NCBI RefSeq assembly: GCF_010183535.1
Contig: NC_071333.1
Location: 10,290,587-10,354,586, forward strand
Source of the DNA: Caenorhabditis remanei
Taxonomy: Eukaryota > Nematoda > Chromadorea > Rhabditida > Rhabditidae
Reading direction: 5' to 3'
DNA: 64,000 nt
A program made the translations under genes and the position numbers. Shown here one piece after another: positions 51,601-63,344 of this stretch. The notes under the pieces were generated by a model that saw nothing but the letters and a program-made list of their open reading frames with translations, was not told where the DNA came from and did no database searches. How positions within the stretch are numbered: position 1 is the first letter of the stretch; each line of letters begins with the position of its first letter.

Positions 51601-54600
51601 AACTTCTCGGTCATCCAGTTCTCAATCTCATCAGCATCACGACTGAATTGTTGAAGAGTTTGAGACTCTCCAAGCTTGGATCTCTTTTGGATGAGTGCAT
51701 CCTTAAGTCCGTTCCATCTTTCTAGAATTTGGTCTCTCTTGCGGGTGACAGCTGGAGAATCGTAATGGTTGTTCTTGATTAGTGACTCGGCAAACAGTCT
51801 GAGTCCCTTGATCTTCTCCTCCTGAGTGTTGATAGCTTTGTCGAAGTCTTCGTGTTTCTTGATCAATGACTCAACATTGTCTCCAGATGGATCCTCTTGA
51901 GCTAAGAAAGCTTCACGAGCAGACATCCAGGTATCAGCTTGTTCACAGTCACGGTAGAAGAGTTGGAGCTCAAGGCATTGGTCAAGAATGTTACGACGGG
52001 CAACCCAGGCGTCCTCGAGCCCCTTGCGAGCCTCGTTGACTCCTTGAAGGCGGTTCTCAATGTCTCCAGCAGCGTAGTGGTGGCTGTTGAGAAGTTGGTT
52101 TCCGAATTGGTCAAAGGCTTGGAAGGTGGCAGCACGAGAGTCGATCTCGGTGCGGTATTCCTGGTGACGCTCGAGAAGAGCTTCAGCTCCGGTGACGTCG
52201 TTGGCAAGCTCCTGGCTGCTGACAAGTTGGTTCATGGAGGCGATCCATTGCATCAAATCACGATAATCAGACAAGAAGCGTTGGTAGTCGTACGAGTCAA
52301 GAAGTTTCTCCTTGCGGTTGTTGGCCTTCGAGGTGAGACGATTCCATTGCTCATTGAGCTCACGTTGCAAGTCGTAGATTTGTTCGGCAGCTTCTGGGTG
52401 AGATTGACGAAGACGGTTGGCCTTCTCATCCAATGACTTGATCTTGTCTCCAAGAGCAGCCAAATCACGCTCGACTCCCTCGTGCTTGCGTTGAAGAGCT
52501 TGAACGGAACGGAGGTCGCGTCCGAAGTCCTCGCTGTCAAGAGCATCATCCTTCTCTTGAATCCAGTCACGGGTCTCATCAACATCACGGTGGAAGCGTT
52601 GGACTTCATGAGCAGATCCGAGTTGTTGTTCACGTTGTTCGGTTTGCTCTTCCAATGCTCGCCATCTGAAATATAAATGTTGTTTATGATGTCTCTAGTT
52701 GATGAAATTGTTACCTAGCGTTAAGGTCTTCGATTTGTTGACGAATGCGGACAGCGGTCTCAGTTTGTCCAACGGAAGTGAGAGCAGTGGCAATTTGGTT
52801 CATCTCTTGGAGACGGACCTCATTAGCCTTGAGATCTCCCTTGAAGTCATCGAACTTCTTTTGGAGAACCTCGACTTGTTCAAGATCAGTTCCAATCTCT
52901 TGTTGAGCAGCGACGGCTTCCTGAAATCACAAATGTTGACACTCATTCACAACATAAACGGGCGCCATATCCACAAAGCTTCAATGATACACAAGTCAAA
53001 ATATTTGACCACAAATTAGGGATGTCCAAAAAAGTTTACAAAGCGCATGATCGTTTCCAAAAAAATCACAAAATAAAGAGAGCCACCAAAATAATTTTAC
53101 ACACCACTGGTTTCCAAATAAATATAAATGATATATGAAAATATCAATGTCCAAGAATAAATGAGGAATACAAAAATGAAAATTCTCGTTCTCATATTTT
53201 CCCGCGATTAAACTTACTTCTGCCATGTTAGTCTAAAATCTGATTGGTTAGTTAGGTGTTAGTATATATGATCTACTTACGCGGCTCTTGATCCATTCAG
53301 CCAAGTCGTTAGCTTCACGGAGAAGTTGGTATCCTTTGCAGGCTTCCTCGAGCTTTCTCTTTCTGGTCTCTCCGAGCATCATGAGACGTTGGTACTTGTC
53401 CTCAATCTCAGATTGTTTTCCTCCGATTGAGTTGACCTGAAATTAAAAATGGGTTACTGCACTAGATTCTAACTATGCATACCTGTTGCTGAGCATGTTG
53501 TTGAGCAGTTCCTGGTTCAATTCTCTTGACGTATGCAGCTGGAACGAATCCTTGACGATCATTGACCTCAACCTTCCACCAGTCCTTGTTGCTAGCATTG
53601 AGAAGAGTGAGAACATCTCCCTTCTTCATCGAAACCTCACGTGGAGACTTCTCCTGGTAGTCGTAGAGAGCCAAGACGCAGTCACGTCCGAGTTGTCCCA
53701 TTGGTTGTTCTTGGTACTTGCATTGAGACGCTTGCTTACGAAGATCCTCAATAGTTCCCTTGAACGCCTCCAAATCAGAGAGAAGAGCACGGTGCTTTTT
53801 GAGGAGAGCCTCAGCAGAGTCTTCGTCTTTTCCGTAGTCGGTGGACCCAACGATTGGCTCCTTCTCGCTCATCCAGGCATCAGCTTCATTAGCATCAGAC
53901 AGGTATTGATGAGCTTGAAGAGAATCATCAAGTTCTCCACGTCTCTTCTCAGCCTTGCTCTTTAGAATTCTCCAGTTGTCACGGAGTTGAGCAAGCTTGT
54001 CACGGATTTCTGGAGCCAAGAAGTGACCCTGTTGAATCATGTCGTTGGCGGCACTGCTGACACTCTCGATTTGACTGTCGTGGTTGGCAATCTCAGCGAT
54101 GAGAGCTTGTTGCTTCTTGATAAGATTTTGAACTCCGATCAAGTCACGTCCACGGTTGGTTGATCCGGCAACCTGCTCTTTCTCGCGAATCCATGCCAAT
54201 TCGTCTTCGATGTCACGGAAGAGTTGGTTTCCTTGAAGGGATTCTCCGAGCTTTTTCTTTCTCTTCTCGAGTGGATCACGGAGGGCATTGTAGCGTTGAT
54301 GAAGAGCCTCTTGCTTGCGGATGATGACTGGAGCGTTGAAATGTTCTTCATTCTGGAATTGTTGAGCAAGATTCTTGATTCCATCAACACGGTCGTTGTG
54401 AGCATTGAAGTCGGACTCGAGAAGTCCAATCTTCTTTTGAAGGTTTTGCACAGACACAAGATCCTTTCCGTAGTCTTCAGAAGCAACTTGTCCTTCAAGT
54501 TCACTGAGCCACAACTCAACATCCTCGATGTTACGGTTGAATTGTTGCTCGTTTCCAGCCTCACGGAGTTTAGCTCCCTTCTTGTTGGTGGCATCTACCA

Positions 54601-57600
54601 AATCGTTCCACAAGTTGTTGACCTGGCGGAGACGGTCTCCAATCTGAAAATTATATGAATGAGTTTGTAAACAGTCACTTTAGAAATAAACTTACATGAT
54701 CAGCAGCAAAGTGTCCACTGTCGATGATTTGCTCTCCGGTGGAGCGAATGTCGTCAAGACGGTTCTCATTAGCTCTGAGCTCTTGTTCGAAATTGATATG
54801 CTTCTGGAGTTTTCCACGGATGTTGGTGGGGTCCAAGTAAGAGTCATCACGAGCGGTAGACAACTTCTCGGTGATCCAGCTGACCATCTCATCGCAATCA
54901 CGATCGAATGTCTGGCGCTTGTAGCTTTCCTTGAGAGCATTTCCACGTTGGCGAGCTCTATCAAGAAGACGACGACGGCGGTCAAGAAGAGCTTGGCGTC
55001 TCTTGGCGACATCTTCAGCAGCGTAGTGTTGTCCTTGGATCAACTTGGTGGCAAACTCGTCAAGAGCATTGATCTTCTCCTCTTGAGCAGCAAGCGACTT
55101 CTCGAAATCCTCGTGTTTCTTGATAAGATGCTCGACAGAATCCAAAGAATCTCCCAAGTCGGTGTTGGCAAGGAAGGCTTCTTGTTTGTTCATCCATGTC
55201 TCCGCTTGTTCGGTGTCACGATAGAAGAGCTGGAGATCCATGCATTGCTCATAAAGAATGCGACGTTCCTCCCACAATCCAAGAAGAGAAGACTTCTCAG
55301 CCTCAAGCTTTTCGAGTTTCTCGTTGACTTCTGGGCTCTCTGGAATTCCCATCTCGACAAGCTTCTGCCCGGCTGCTGCGATTTGGTTGAATGAGTCAGC
55401 ACGAGCGTCGATCTCTCCCTTGTGTTCTTGATGGGATTCAAGGAGAGCCTCGGCTCCAGCGACATCCTTGGCAAGCTCATCAGCTCCGATAACAGCCTTC
55501 ATGTCTCCAATCCAACTGATCAAATCACGGTAGTCAGCCAAGAAGCGGTGAAGTTGGAAGCTTCTCTCGAGTCCATCCTTACGACGTTGAGCCTTGTCCT
55601 TGAGGTCATTCCACGCGCCTTTGGTGTCATCGTTCTTCTGATGGATAGCTTCAGCACGGTCTGGGTGAGTCTCGGCAAGCTTGAGAGCTTCCTTCTCAAG
55701 TTGAAGCATCTTTCCTTCCAAAGCAGCGAGATCACGTTCAGTTCCCTCGTGTTTGCGTTGAAGAGCCTGTACGTTGTTGAGATCTCTTCCATAGTCGTCG
55801 CTTGACAAAGCAAGATCTTTCTCTCCAATCCACGCAAGAGTCTCATCAGCATCACGGTTGAATCTCTGGACTTGATGAGCTCCAAAGAGTCCTTCCTTGC
55901 GAGTAGCAGCAAGAGTGTTCAAACGATGCCAGGCATCATTGACATCATCACGCTTCTTGTAGATCTGATCGTGTTCAGAGTGTCCTTCCTCGACGAGTTT
56001 GTCAGCGGCTTGATTGATCTCATTGATTCGGTATTGATGGTTACCGAGTTCTTTCAAAAAGTCGTCAAATTTGCGTTGAAGAATCTCAACGTGCTCGAGA
56101 TCCATTCCCATGTCTTCTGCGGTGACATAGGTTTCTTTCTCTCGAATCCAATAGAGAACTTCATCACATTGACGGATAAAATGCAAAAGTTTAAGTGCTT
56201 GTTGTAGCTTAATTCCCTTGTCCTTCAGTTTGAAGAAAAGCTTGTCCCAAAGAGCATGCAACTCTTCCAAGCGTTTCTGAAAAATTAAAATTTTTTATTA
56301 AATCCCCAATATGTTGTTGTACCTTGATGAACTCGTGGGCGAAATGTTGATGTTGAATCATGGCGTTTCCGGTCTTATCGAGGTTGGCAATGGTCTTAGC
56401 GTGAGCCTGAACCTCAGCTTCGAACGCCTCATGTTTCTGGATCTTTGCCTGAAAAATATTAAATTGTCTGTTTGTTTCCACTACTTTAATCCGATTTGCT
56501 CTTTTTTATACGTAATTCATAACCAGTTTATGTCAACATCATCATCATCATCCACCAACCCGAATCACTACTTATGTCCTAGTTACAAAAAATAATCGCC
56601 TCATCTTTCCGTTTACTACTCCACAATATTACTTATCAATCCAGCAACCCTTCCGCAAACCGAACGGATCAAGAGACAGGTCACATCAGTTCCGATTACG
56701 CAGTGTCAAGGACGCTCTCCGAACGTTCTTCTTTTCATGCATTCCGTCTATTACTATACGTATGATTCCCTTTCCCGTTATTCGATCGGAATTTACGATA
56801 AAAAAGTCGGTGTGGATTAATTGAGATTCCGCAGAAATTTGTCGGGATGCAATGGGGATACAAACCAACCCACAGAAGGGTTCCACTAGTAATGCATTAT
56901 GAAACGTGTCACAATTCTCAAATAATATTGTGCTCGTGTGTGTTTCTGGGTCTCAGGACAAGTGGTTCTAACCACCAGTAAGATAATCGAGTTACGCAAT
57001 GGCTATTCACTAGAAAACAATTGTTTATATACATAAAATGTGGATGTATGTGCACTGCTTCTAGCCCTTCTAATCTTTATGTGAGCAAGTGGTCGGCCCT
57101 TTGGCACTGAATCTATTTCGGAAAGAAGACATAGAGAAAAGAGAATAGTGGGACCCTTACCACTCAAATCAATACTTTTTGAGCTGCGCCTCTATCTGTG
57201 TCAATGCCCAAAACGGCGGCTGTCTCTGCATTTGCTCCAAACAAGGAAAGAGCCCCGAGTCGCCCACAAAACTCGTCTCAAGGGAAAATAAACGGAGAGG
57301 AAGGAATTGCGTAGTTGTCGTCAAAAAAAGAGGAAAAAGGGACCAACAGAGGGGACCAAGAAATTTTCAATTTTCGAGTGTGGTAGTGAATGATGAATGA
57401 TTTAGTTTGAGAGAAAACCAGAAAAATGAAAAAAAAAGAAGAATAATAGACTGGATTATAAATGCAATGTGACAGAAATGATACTTACCTGAAGATTACT
57501 TGGATCTCTGAAGTTCTCTTCTTGGGCTGTCTGGAGTTTTTCAAGAATCCAAACGTTCAACTCATCAGCATCACTGCAATATAAATACTTTTTATTGATT

Positions 57601-57827
57601 TTACAACACACATTTAGAACATACCGTTTGAAGTATTGTAACTGACGAGCCTCCTCAAGACGTTCTCTCTTTGTCTGAGAATGATCCTTGAAAAGAGAGT
57701 AGTGACCAAGAACTTCCTGACGACGTTGTTGAATGTCGTCAGCTGATTCCAAAATACGAATCTCCTGTGGTGGTGGAACTTCCAGCACTGGCTCCGGTGG
57801 ACCATGAGTATCATTCGAATCGGCCAT
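48654..57827 (-). CDS. spc-1: alpha spectrin
   Basis: Thirteen exons (57625-57827, 57489-57573, 56323-56448, 54696-56276, 53483-54643, 53281-53436, 52715-52920, 50200-52665, 49576-50152, 49384-49526, 49030-49332, 48832-48979, 48654-48782) give 2427 aa, the length I recall for C. elegans SPC-1. About 20 triple-helical spectrin repeats (e.g. WIxEKE, LLKKHE, FxRDxDE patterns) are interrupted by an SH3 domain near residues 987-1043 ([20 protein letters not shown]). The C-terminus has two EF-hand loops, near 2290-2301 and 2333-2344, then a second EF pair without good ligands. Alpha spectrin pairs with beta spectrins under the plasma membrane and is needed for muscle, axon and body shape. Intron 2 is the largest (1040 bp). 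A 15-nt exon at 53218-53232 may be optional. TTTCAG lies 12 bases before the ATG (SL1-like). Confidence 0.97.
53218..53232 (-). CDS. spc-1: possible 15-nt cassette exon or alternative start of spc-1
   Basis: ATTTTAG then ACTAACATGGCAGAA then GTAAGT forms an exon with good splice sites inside a 360-bp intron. It keeps frame, adding T-N-M-A-E between WIKSR and EAVAAQQ. The same exon holds an ATG in good context and could begin a shorter spectrin if trans-spliced or driven by an internal promoter. Confidence 0.4.
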
Positions 57828-59232
57828 ATTCTTATTTCGCTGAAACACGTACAAGTTTGAATTGAGTTCAATTAAAAAGAAGAGAAGAAAGAGAATAAAA
57901 GAATCGAAACAGAAACAAACGAGCAAACAAATGCAGGAATGCCAAAAAACCGCAAGAGCTTTGGAGGATAGATACAACGTGGAAACAAATAATGTGAGAG
58001 AGCGGAAAATGACTGCTCAAATTAGATGAGAGCGGAAAGGAAGAAAAAGAAGAAAACAAAAAGGAAAAAAGAGGAAAAGATAGAGAAGGCTTTTATTTAT
58101 CTCGCCACTTTGCCAAATCACAACCGGTGCATGTAAAACAAAAGGATTGCCAGAAGAGATGCTTCAGCATGAGCCGCCAGAAAAGGAAAATAGTCATTGA
58201 GAACTTCCAGAGGTAGCTGGCATTTGAGGGGTTTCCTGCCTACGCACCTGTCAACATTATTCTCCTCTCTTTTTTGATAACAATGTTTGTATGACTCACA
58301 GTTGTTGTAAACCGTTTCGAAATTGAACGCACAGCTGTTAGGAAAAAAAAGAACTCTCTAACAGCTTCCAATGCAGCTGCGCGAAATGCGTCTCGTCAAC
58401 CAAAACGACAAGACTATGTTTCAATTGTTCATAGAAGGAGGGCTTTGCAACTGGTTCAAGTACAAGAAGAGCTGGCAGCTATCGATCGCCCATAGGCCTC
58501 CCTCGTCCACAACACCAACACAAAACCGAATGCAGGGAGAAACGAGAGAGTGTGTGGAGAGACGGAGACATCAGGAAAGAGACGACGACTGCAGGCCCCG
58601 GGACGCGCTCGCCTCTCTCTTAGCCCGCACACAACCCGCTCGCTCACTGCCTGCCCTCACTCGCTCACCAAAACGCACTGGCCTATTGAATGTGTTTGGG
58701 TGTGTCTCTCGAATGCACACAGTCTCTCCGTATTACTCTCACTTTGACTCGCATTTCCGGGAGTCTCCACCACCAACCCCCATCTTTCCTTCATACAACA
58801 CCACCACCGACGACACTTTTATGTATATATTCGGAGATGGAGTATAGGAGTATGTCCTCCAAATATTTGCAAGTTCCATTGATGTGTTGTCAATAAAGTT
58901 GGGTAATCGATTCGGAACGGAGGGAAATGATTTGAAATGAAATAGAAAGTGACAAACAACGGAAAACAAATCCAACTGGAAGAAAAATGAAAATGTGAAC
59001 TATGGCAAAACAATTTGTCTTTGAAAGATTATAGTGAACATAGCAACATCGAAATCTTAAGTATATCTTAAGCATAACATAAACAATTGATCTGAAACAC
59101 GAAAAAGAAAAAGACTTGAGTTAGACACTTGAATAATTTAGAACAATAGAGTGCTATGCTACTCAAATCCAGAAACAGCCCACCCAGATAGATATAACAA
59201 GCCTCAAATGGAGCATTTTGTGAGAAACATGG
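57828..59232. other. spc-1 promoter region
   Basis: No exon is supported. A CG-richer, GAGA/CTCT-rich patch (58530-58690) looks promoter-like. Confidence 0.45.
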
Positions 59233-60290
59233 TCAAGCTTGGTTCAGAACAAAAAGTGAGCAAACACCGGAAGTGGGAGCCGATCCAAATCTGTCAAGTA
59301 CCGGATGGTGTCCACCTGTGTTCGTAAAACTTCCTCCGGACACTGAAGGACATTTTTCATCTGGGGAGGGACGAAGAGGACGAGGACAAATGAAAACTAT
59401 TAGTTTTTCTAGTTCGTCACACTGAATGAAGAAGAAACGAAATTCGATACGAGGGAAACATTTCATGGGGTGAGCATCTTCAAGAAGACTTATTTTACGT
59501 CAGTATTTGGCATTCTCTGACATTCGAATTCTGAATATATGGTGGGAAGAGAAAAAGAGAATTCCTAGGATGAGAATGCCAAAAAATGGAAGATATTGAA
59601 AACATAACGAGGGATGGAAGATTTATAAAGTCATCTAAAGCTGCTACCAAAAAAAAGTTCAAAATTTCTCAAGTTTCCAAAGTTTGATACAATTTCACAC
59701 GGTCAAATAGCAGAATGATAGTACACTTAGCCTGTCAGGACCCATCAATCTTTATCACATCTTTACATTTCTCTATCATCTTTCAAATACGTGAAAGTAG
59801 GGTGCCGCAAAAAGATGCAAACGGAAGGAGTGAATGAGTGATAATGGAAGGTTACACAACTGTGATAAATGTTCTATTTTAAAAAAATGTTTTAGAATGG
59901 GAAAGTGGTTAGATGGAACTGATATTTAAATACGAGAAACTAGAATGATTTTGCTACTGGAAAACTCAGTAGCAAAAAGGAGAAATAGGAAACGTTTTTA
60001 TTTTAGTGAGGCATGTTAAGTGATCAGCTGTAGTCACCTTCCTGACTTTTCAAAATGTTGATAACTTCCGGCGATAAAACATGGGAGGTGTCCTAGTTAA
60101 AACAAGAAATAAACAAAGATGACAAGACTTCAAAAAGAAAAATGAGAACGAGAGCGATAACAATGTGTGAAAGGAAAACAAGAAAGCAATAAATCTGGAG
60201 GAAACATATGGTAGCAGTAAATGTGGTTTCTGTGAGAAATTACTTCTTGCAAATGAAGTTTCCAAGTGTCTGGCTCCTCCAATTGCTCGG
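59233..60290 (-). CDS. 3' exons of an unrecognised minus-strand gene
   Basis: The last exon 59233-59360 begins after a CCTCCCCAG acceptor and ends LFVLNQA-stop. It joins in phase to exon 60038-60092 (TTTTAACTAG acceptor, GTGACT donor), reading DTSHVLSPEVINILKSQE then DEKCPSVSGG. Only this phase combination avoids stops. A further exon ending at the GTAATT donor (exon end 60244) continues in phase with EEPDTWKLHLQE, but its acceptor is not clear; a stop lies just upstream near 60293. The composition looks coding, with no low complexity. I do not recognise the family. Upstream exons were not found with confidence, so the 5' end is unknown, and a pseudogene remains possible. Confidence 0.42.
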
Positions 60291-63200
60291 TGGATCAAAA
60301 GACACCGTTTCATTCGAAGGTATGAATCAGAAAAGAAAAAAATGCCGTTGTTGAACATAGTAGTGCATTTCGTAGTATTCGAACGGATCGGAGGCGGCAG
60401 GAAAGAGGAAAAGAAAAGAGGAAGATGAGGAGGATATTATCTCGAGGTCATTTGTCGTATCGCATCTCCAATGACACTCACCTTTAGGTTTGAAAAAGAA
60501 TGCCAGTATTGAGAAGATATGATTCAGAGTTTTGTGAGGGTGTCATTGCTCTGAGTGTTTGTTGAATGCACAAAAACTGCTTATCAAACAAACTTTTCTT
60601 TGTGTTTGTATGGTTCTATGAGTGAAAAAGAAATTAGGTTTTACTGGCAGTAAGGAAGATTGCTGTCTGAAAAAAACTATGTGATACTGAGCATTTGTAA
60701 TTTTTAGTTAGAATTAATAAAAATATGTAATTGAAGCTAAACTTCTGTTGTTTCCGGTAACAGGCAAAATGGAATCTGAAAATCTTATGGTGTTGTTCAT
60801 CTTTTTCTGACGGAAACGAAAGATGGAATACTTGCAAGGAATGTTGATTCAATAGAACAGATAGAGGGTTAGGCGGCCGAAAATGATGAATGTATACAAA
60901 TGTCGGTATAAATACCTCAATGAGTCACCGTGAAAATAGAAATGCAGCTGGGGGCAAAAATGAATTCTAAATATGATACAAAGATGACAAGCCAAATTAT
61001 CATGATATTTTATCAACTTTCAGTCTTGATGATTCCGTAGACAAAATGGCTGAAATCTGAGGAATATTGTCTCCAATCTCTCATATTGGTTTCGCTTTGA
61101 ATACCTGATGAATGAGGGCTCACGCACAAGATATAATAAAAAGTGGTATAAATACACACGTGAATACCACTCAAATTATTCAGAAAACCACCTTTGAGTA
61201 AAATAAAATACTAACTGAAATGTTCCGATACTTAAAAAATGAAACACTACATGTAGATCGTTATATCCTGTTTCATAAGAAAAAGATGAAAAAGAAACTA
61301 CCGAATACATTCATAATTTCGGACTAACAAAATTAAGAATACAAAAAAAAGTTATTTGTTATCGTCAGCTATAAAAAATCTTTGCACACCTCTTGTATAT
61401 TTAATTTTAGTACACGGTTACTTTTATCTTTCTTACAGGTCACATTCACGGCGTACATAGGGCACATTGAAAATACAACCAGACGTACTGCAACTGATTA
61501 TTCATTTTTAAGACATGGAAATTTGACTTTTAAGCCCACTTTCAAGCGATTTTTAACAATTTCTCATAACCTTGGAAACTTACTTGAGAACATAGCAAGT
61601 ATGCCATTTAGGCAATCAGATAAAAACAGCTAAAACATTTTTTTCAAATTTGAAACAATACGTTTTTCTCAATAACAGTAACATTTCCAAGTTCTCTCAA
61701 TGTAAACAAACCGTATGAGAATTTTGAGTAGAGGAGGTGACACTATCTGAGGACTATTGGAAAGATCAAGTGATCTAATAACCAATTGTGGGTCAAAATG
61801 ATCATGAAAGTTTAAAGAATTGAAACATTGTGTTAGTATATTAACTTGTGAACTATAATTAGTAGTACTACTGTACTTTTCAAAATAACTATATCTTCTT
61901 CACTGTTTTAAGTGTTTCTCTTTTCTGACACCGATTTTTTCAAAAAATTTGTGTTCTTGTTGTAAATAAATACTCTTTGTGCACATCTTCGCATCAACGC
62001 TGTTTTCCCCACTATTAATGAGGAATGTTAAGAAAACCCTATCAGAAACAAAAAAAAGTGAAAACAAGTTTCGTTCAAAACGTGGTAACTGTTCTATATT
62101 TTTCATTTGCGGTAGCAGGGTTTTATTACTTGTATCGTACAATACTTACGTTATGGTTGCAAAGCATGGACACTCAAACTCAAAAAATAGAAAATCCAGA
62201 TGCGAGACAATAAGGATTATCTATGGTTGGAGTCAGCCGGTTCAAAACAAAATAGTTTTGAAACATACTAGACGAGCACATGTGTCGAAGTTCGCATGGA
62301 GGATAAAAGTGCACTGGGAGTGATAGATAGACAACGCTACTATAAAAAAATGATTGTAGGAATAGTGTTTACTGGTGTAAAATCATGTTAGTGACCGACA
62401 ATTTAAAATAAGAGAACCCTCGAGAAGTTTATTGGTATCAAAAATTCAACTGGTTCCATTGAGTTTGAACGCTCCCAAGTAGTTTCACTGCACTCTGTAA
62501 GAACTGCGGACTGGATCAAAAACAGAACCAGGTGAAAGTGTTTGTGAATGTTTTAAGAAATTTGGGTTTTTAAATGACAAACATGGGTTTCCAGCGATAA
62601 AAGTGTTCAATGTTATTTTGAACGATAATTAGTAATCCCACTGTAATCAAATGTCGATCATTTCATAAAATCAGACGGAGTAGTTATATTTAATCGCGTG
62701 TAAATTAAGAAATGTGCTAATAATACAGTTTTCGAGGGCTCATATTAGATATGGCTTATCTGTTTGTTTATAGATCCACCTTTTTTGTTTTTGTACCAAA
62801 CCTTCCACTAAAAGGGCGTTGAAACCAGTAAATTCTATAATTTTCAAAAGCTGACCTCATTCATCTCACTTTTACTCGGGTGAGTATTACAGATATTCAG
62901 CGGAAATATTCTATGTAGCGCAAATCTCCTTTCTGGTTTATTAAAGTTGCAATAAAATAAGTTTAGCACGTGCGTACCTTCATTTCTGATTTTTTTGGCC
63001 ATGACTCCATTTGTTGCTAGATGGATAATATCGAAAGACTACGACTCTGGCGGCGTGATAAATTGCAAGCTATTGTTTTTTTGATTCTGTTACTGATGGT
63101 TTCCCCTCCTTGGGGGCCTTGTTTGACAGTTTCCCGGTGTGTTTTATTGTGTTTGAGCCAATACCAATGAACTGATATTTCCGTCATTTTTCTCATTTAC

Positions 63201-63344
63201 ATTACAATATGTGTGGTGGATTTCCTGGTCTTCTATTTTTTTAATCATTGTTTCTTGTGTTCTGACTGTTGTAGATTGGTACTTTTGTACTATTGTGTTC
63301 TTTCCGTTTCTACTAAACTCGTATGTCACATAAAAATTTTCCAG
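60291..63344. other. largely non-coding region with scattered open frames
   Basis: Contains possible isolated coding pieces (61439-61633 and 62025-62213, plus strand) and a short inverted repeat AGTGGTAT/ATACCACT (61142-61149 and 61164-61171). A good donor (CTAAAG/GTGAGT near 60480) and acceptor (ACACTCAG near 60558) frame a segment with stops in all three frames, so it could be an untranslated exon of the gene at 59233-60290. Confidence 0.4.
62025..62213 (+). CDS. possible single-exon small membrane protein (62 aa)
   Basis: The frame starts MLRKPYQKQKKVKTSF, has a basic N-terminus, then one predicted membrane segment (VVTVLYFSFAVAGFYYLYRT), then a polar tail ending in PDARQ. The basic, inside-positive pattern is typical of small mitochondrial or ER membrane proteins. 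No family is recognised. There is no clear trans-splice acceptor just before the ATG. Chance open frames of this size occur in AT-rich DNA, so support is modest. Confidence 0.35.
   Translation: MLRKPYQKQKKVKTSFVQNVVTVLYFSFAVAGFYYLYRTILTLWLQSMDTQTQKIENPDARQ

Noticed and set aside
50310..51725. 471-codon plus-strand open frame
   Set aside because: It lies antisense to the largest spectrin exon; strong codon bias of spc-1 leaves the reverse frame open. The translation is Leu/Ser-rich with no family pattern.
60480..60557. Segment between a good acceptor and donor upstream of the 59233-60290 gene
   Set aside because: All three frames contain stops, so it cannot be an internal coding exon; at most it is untranslated.
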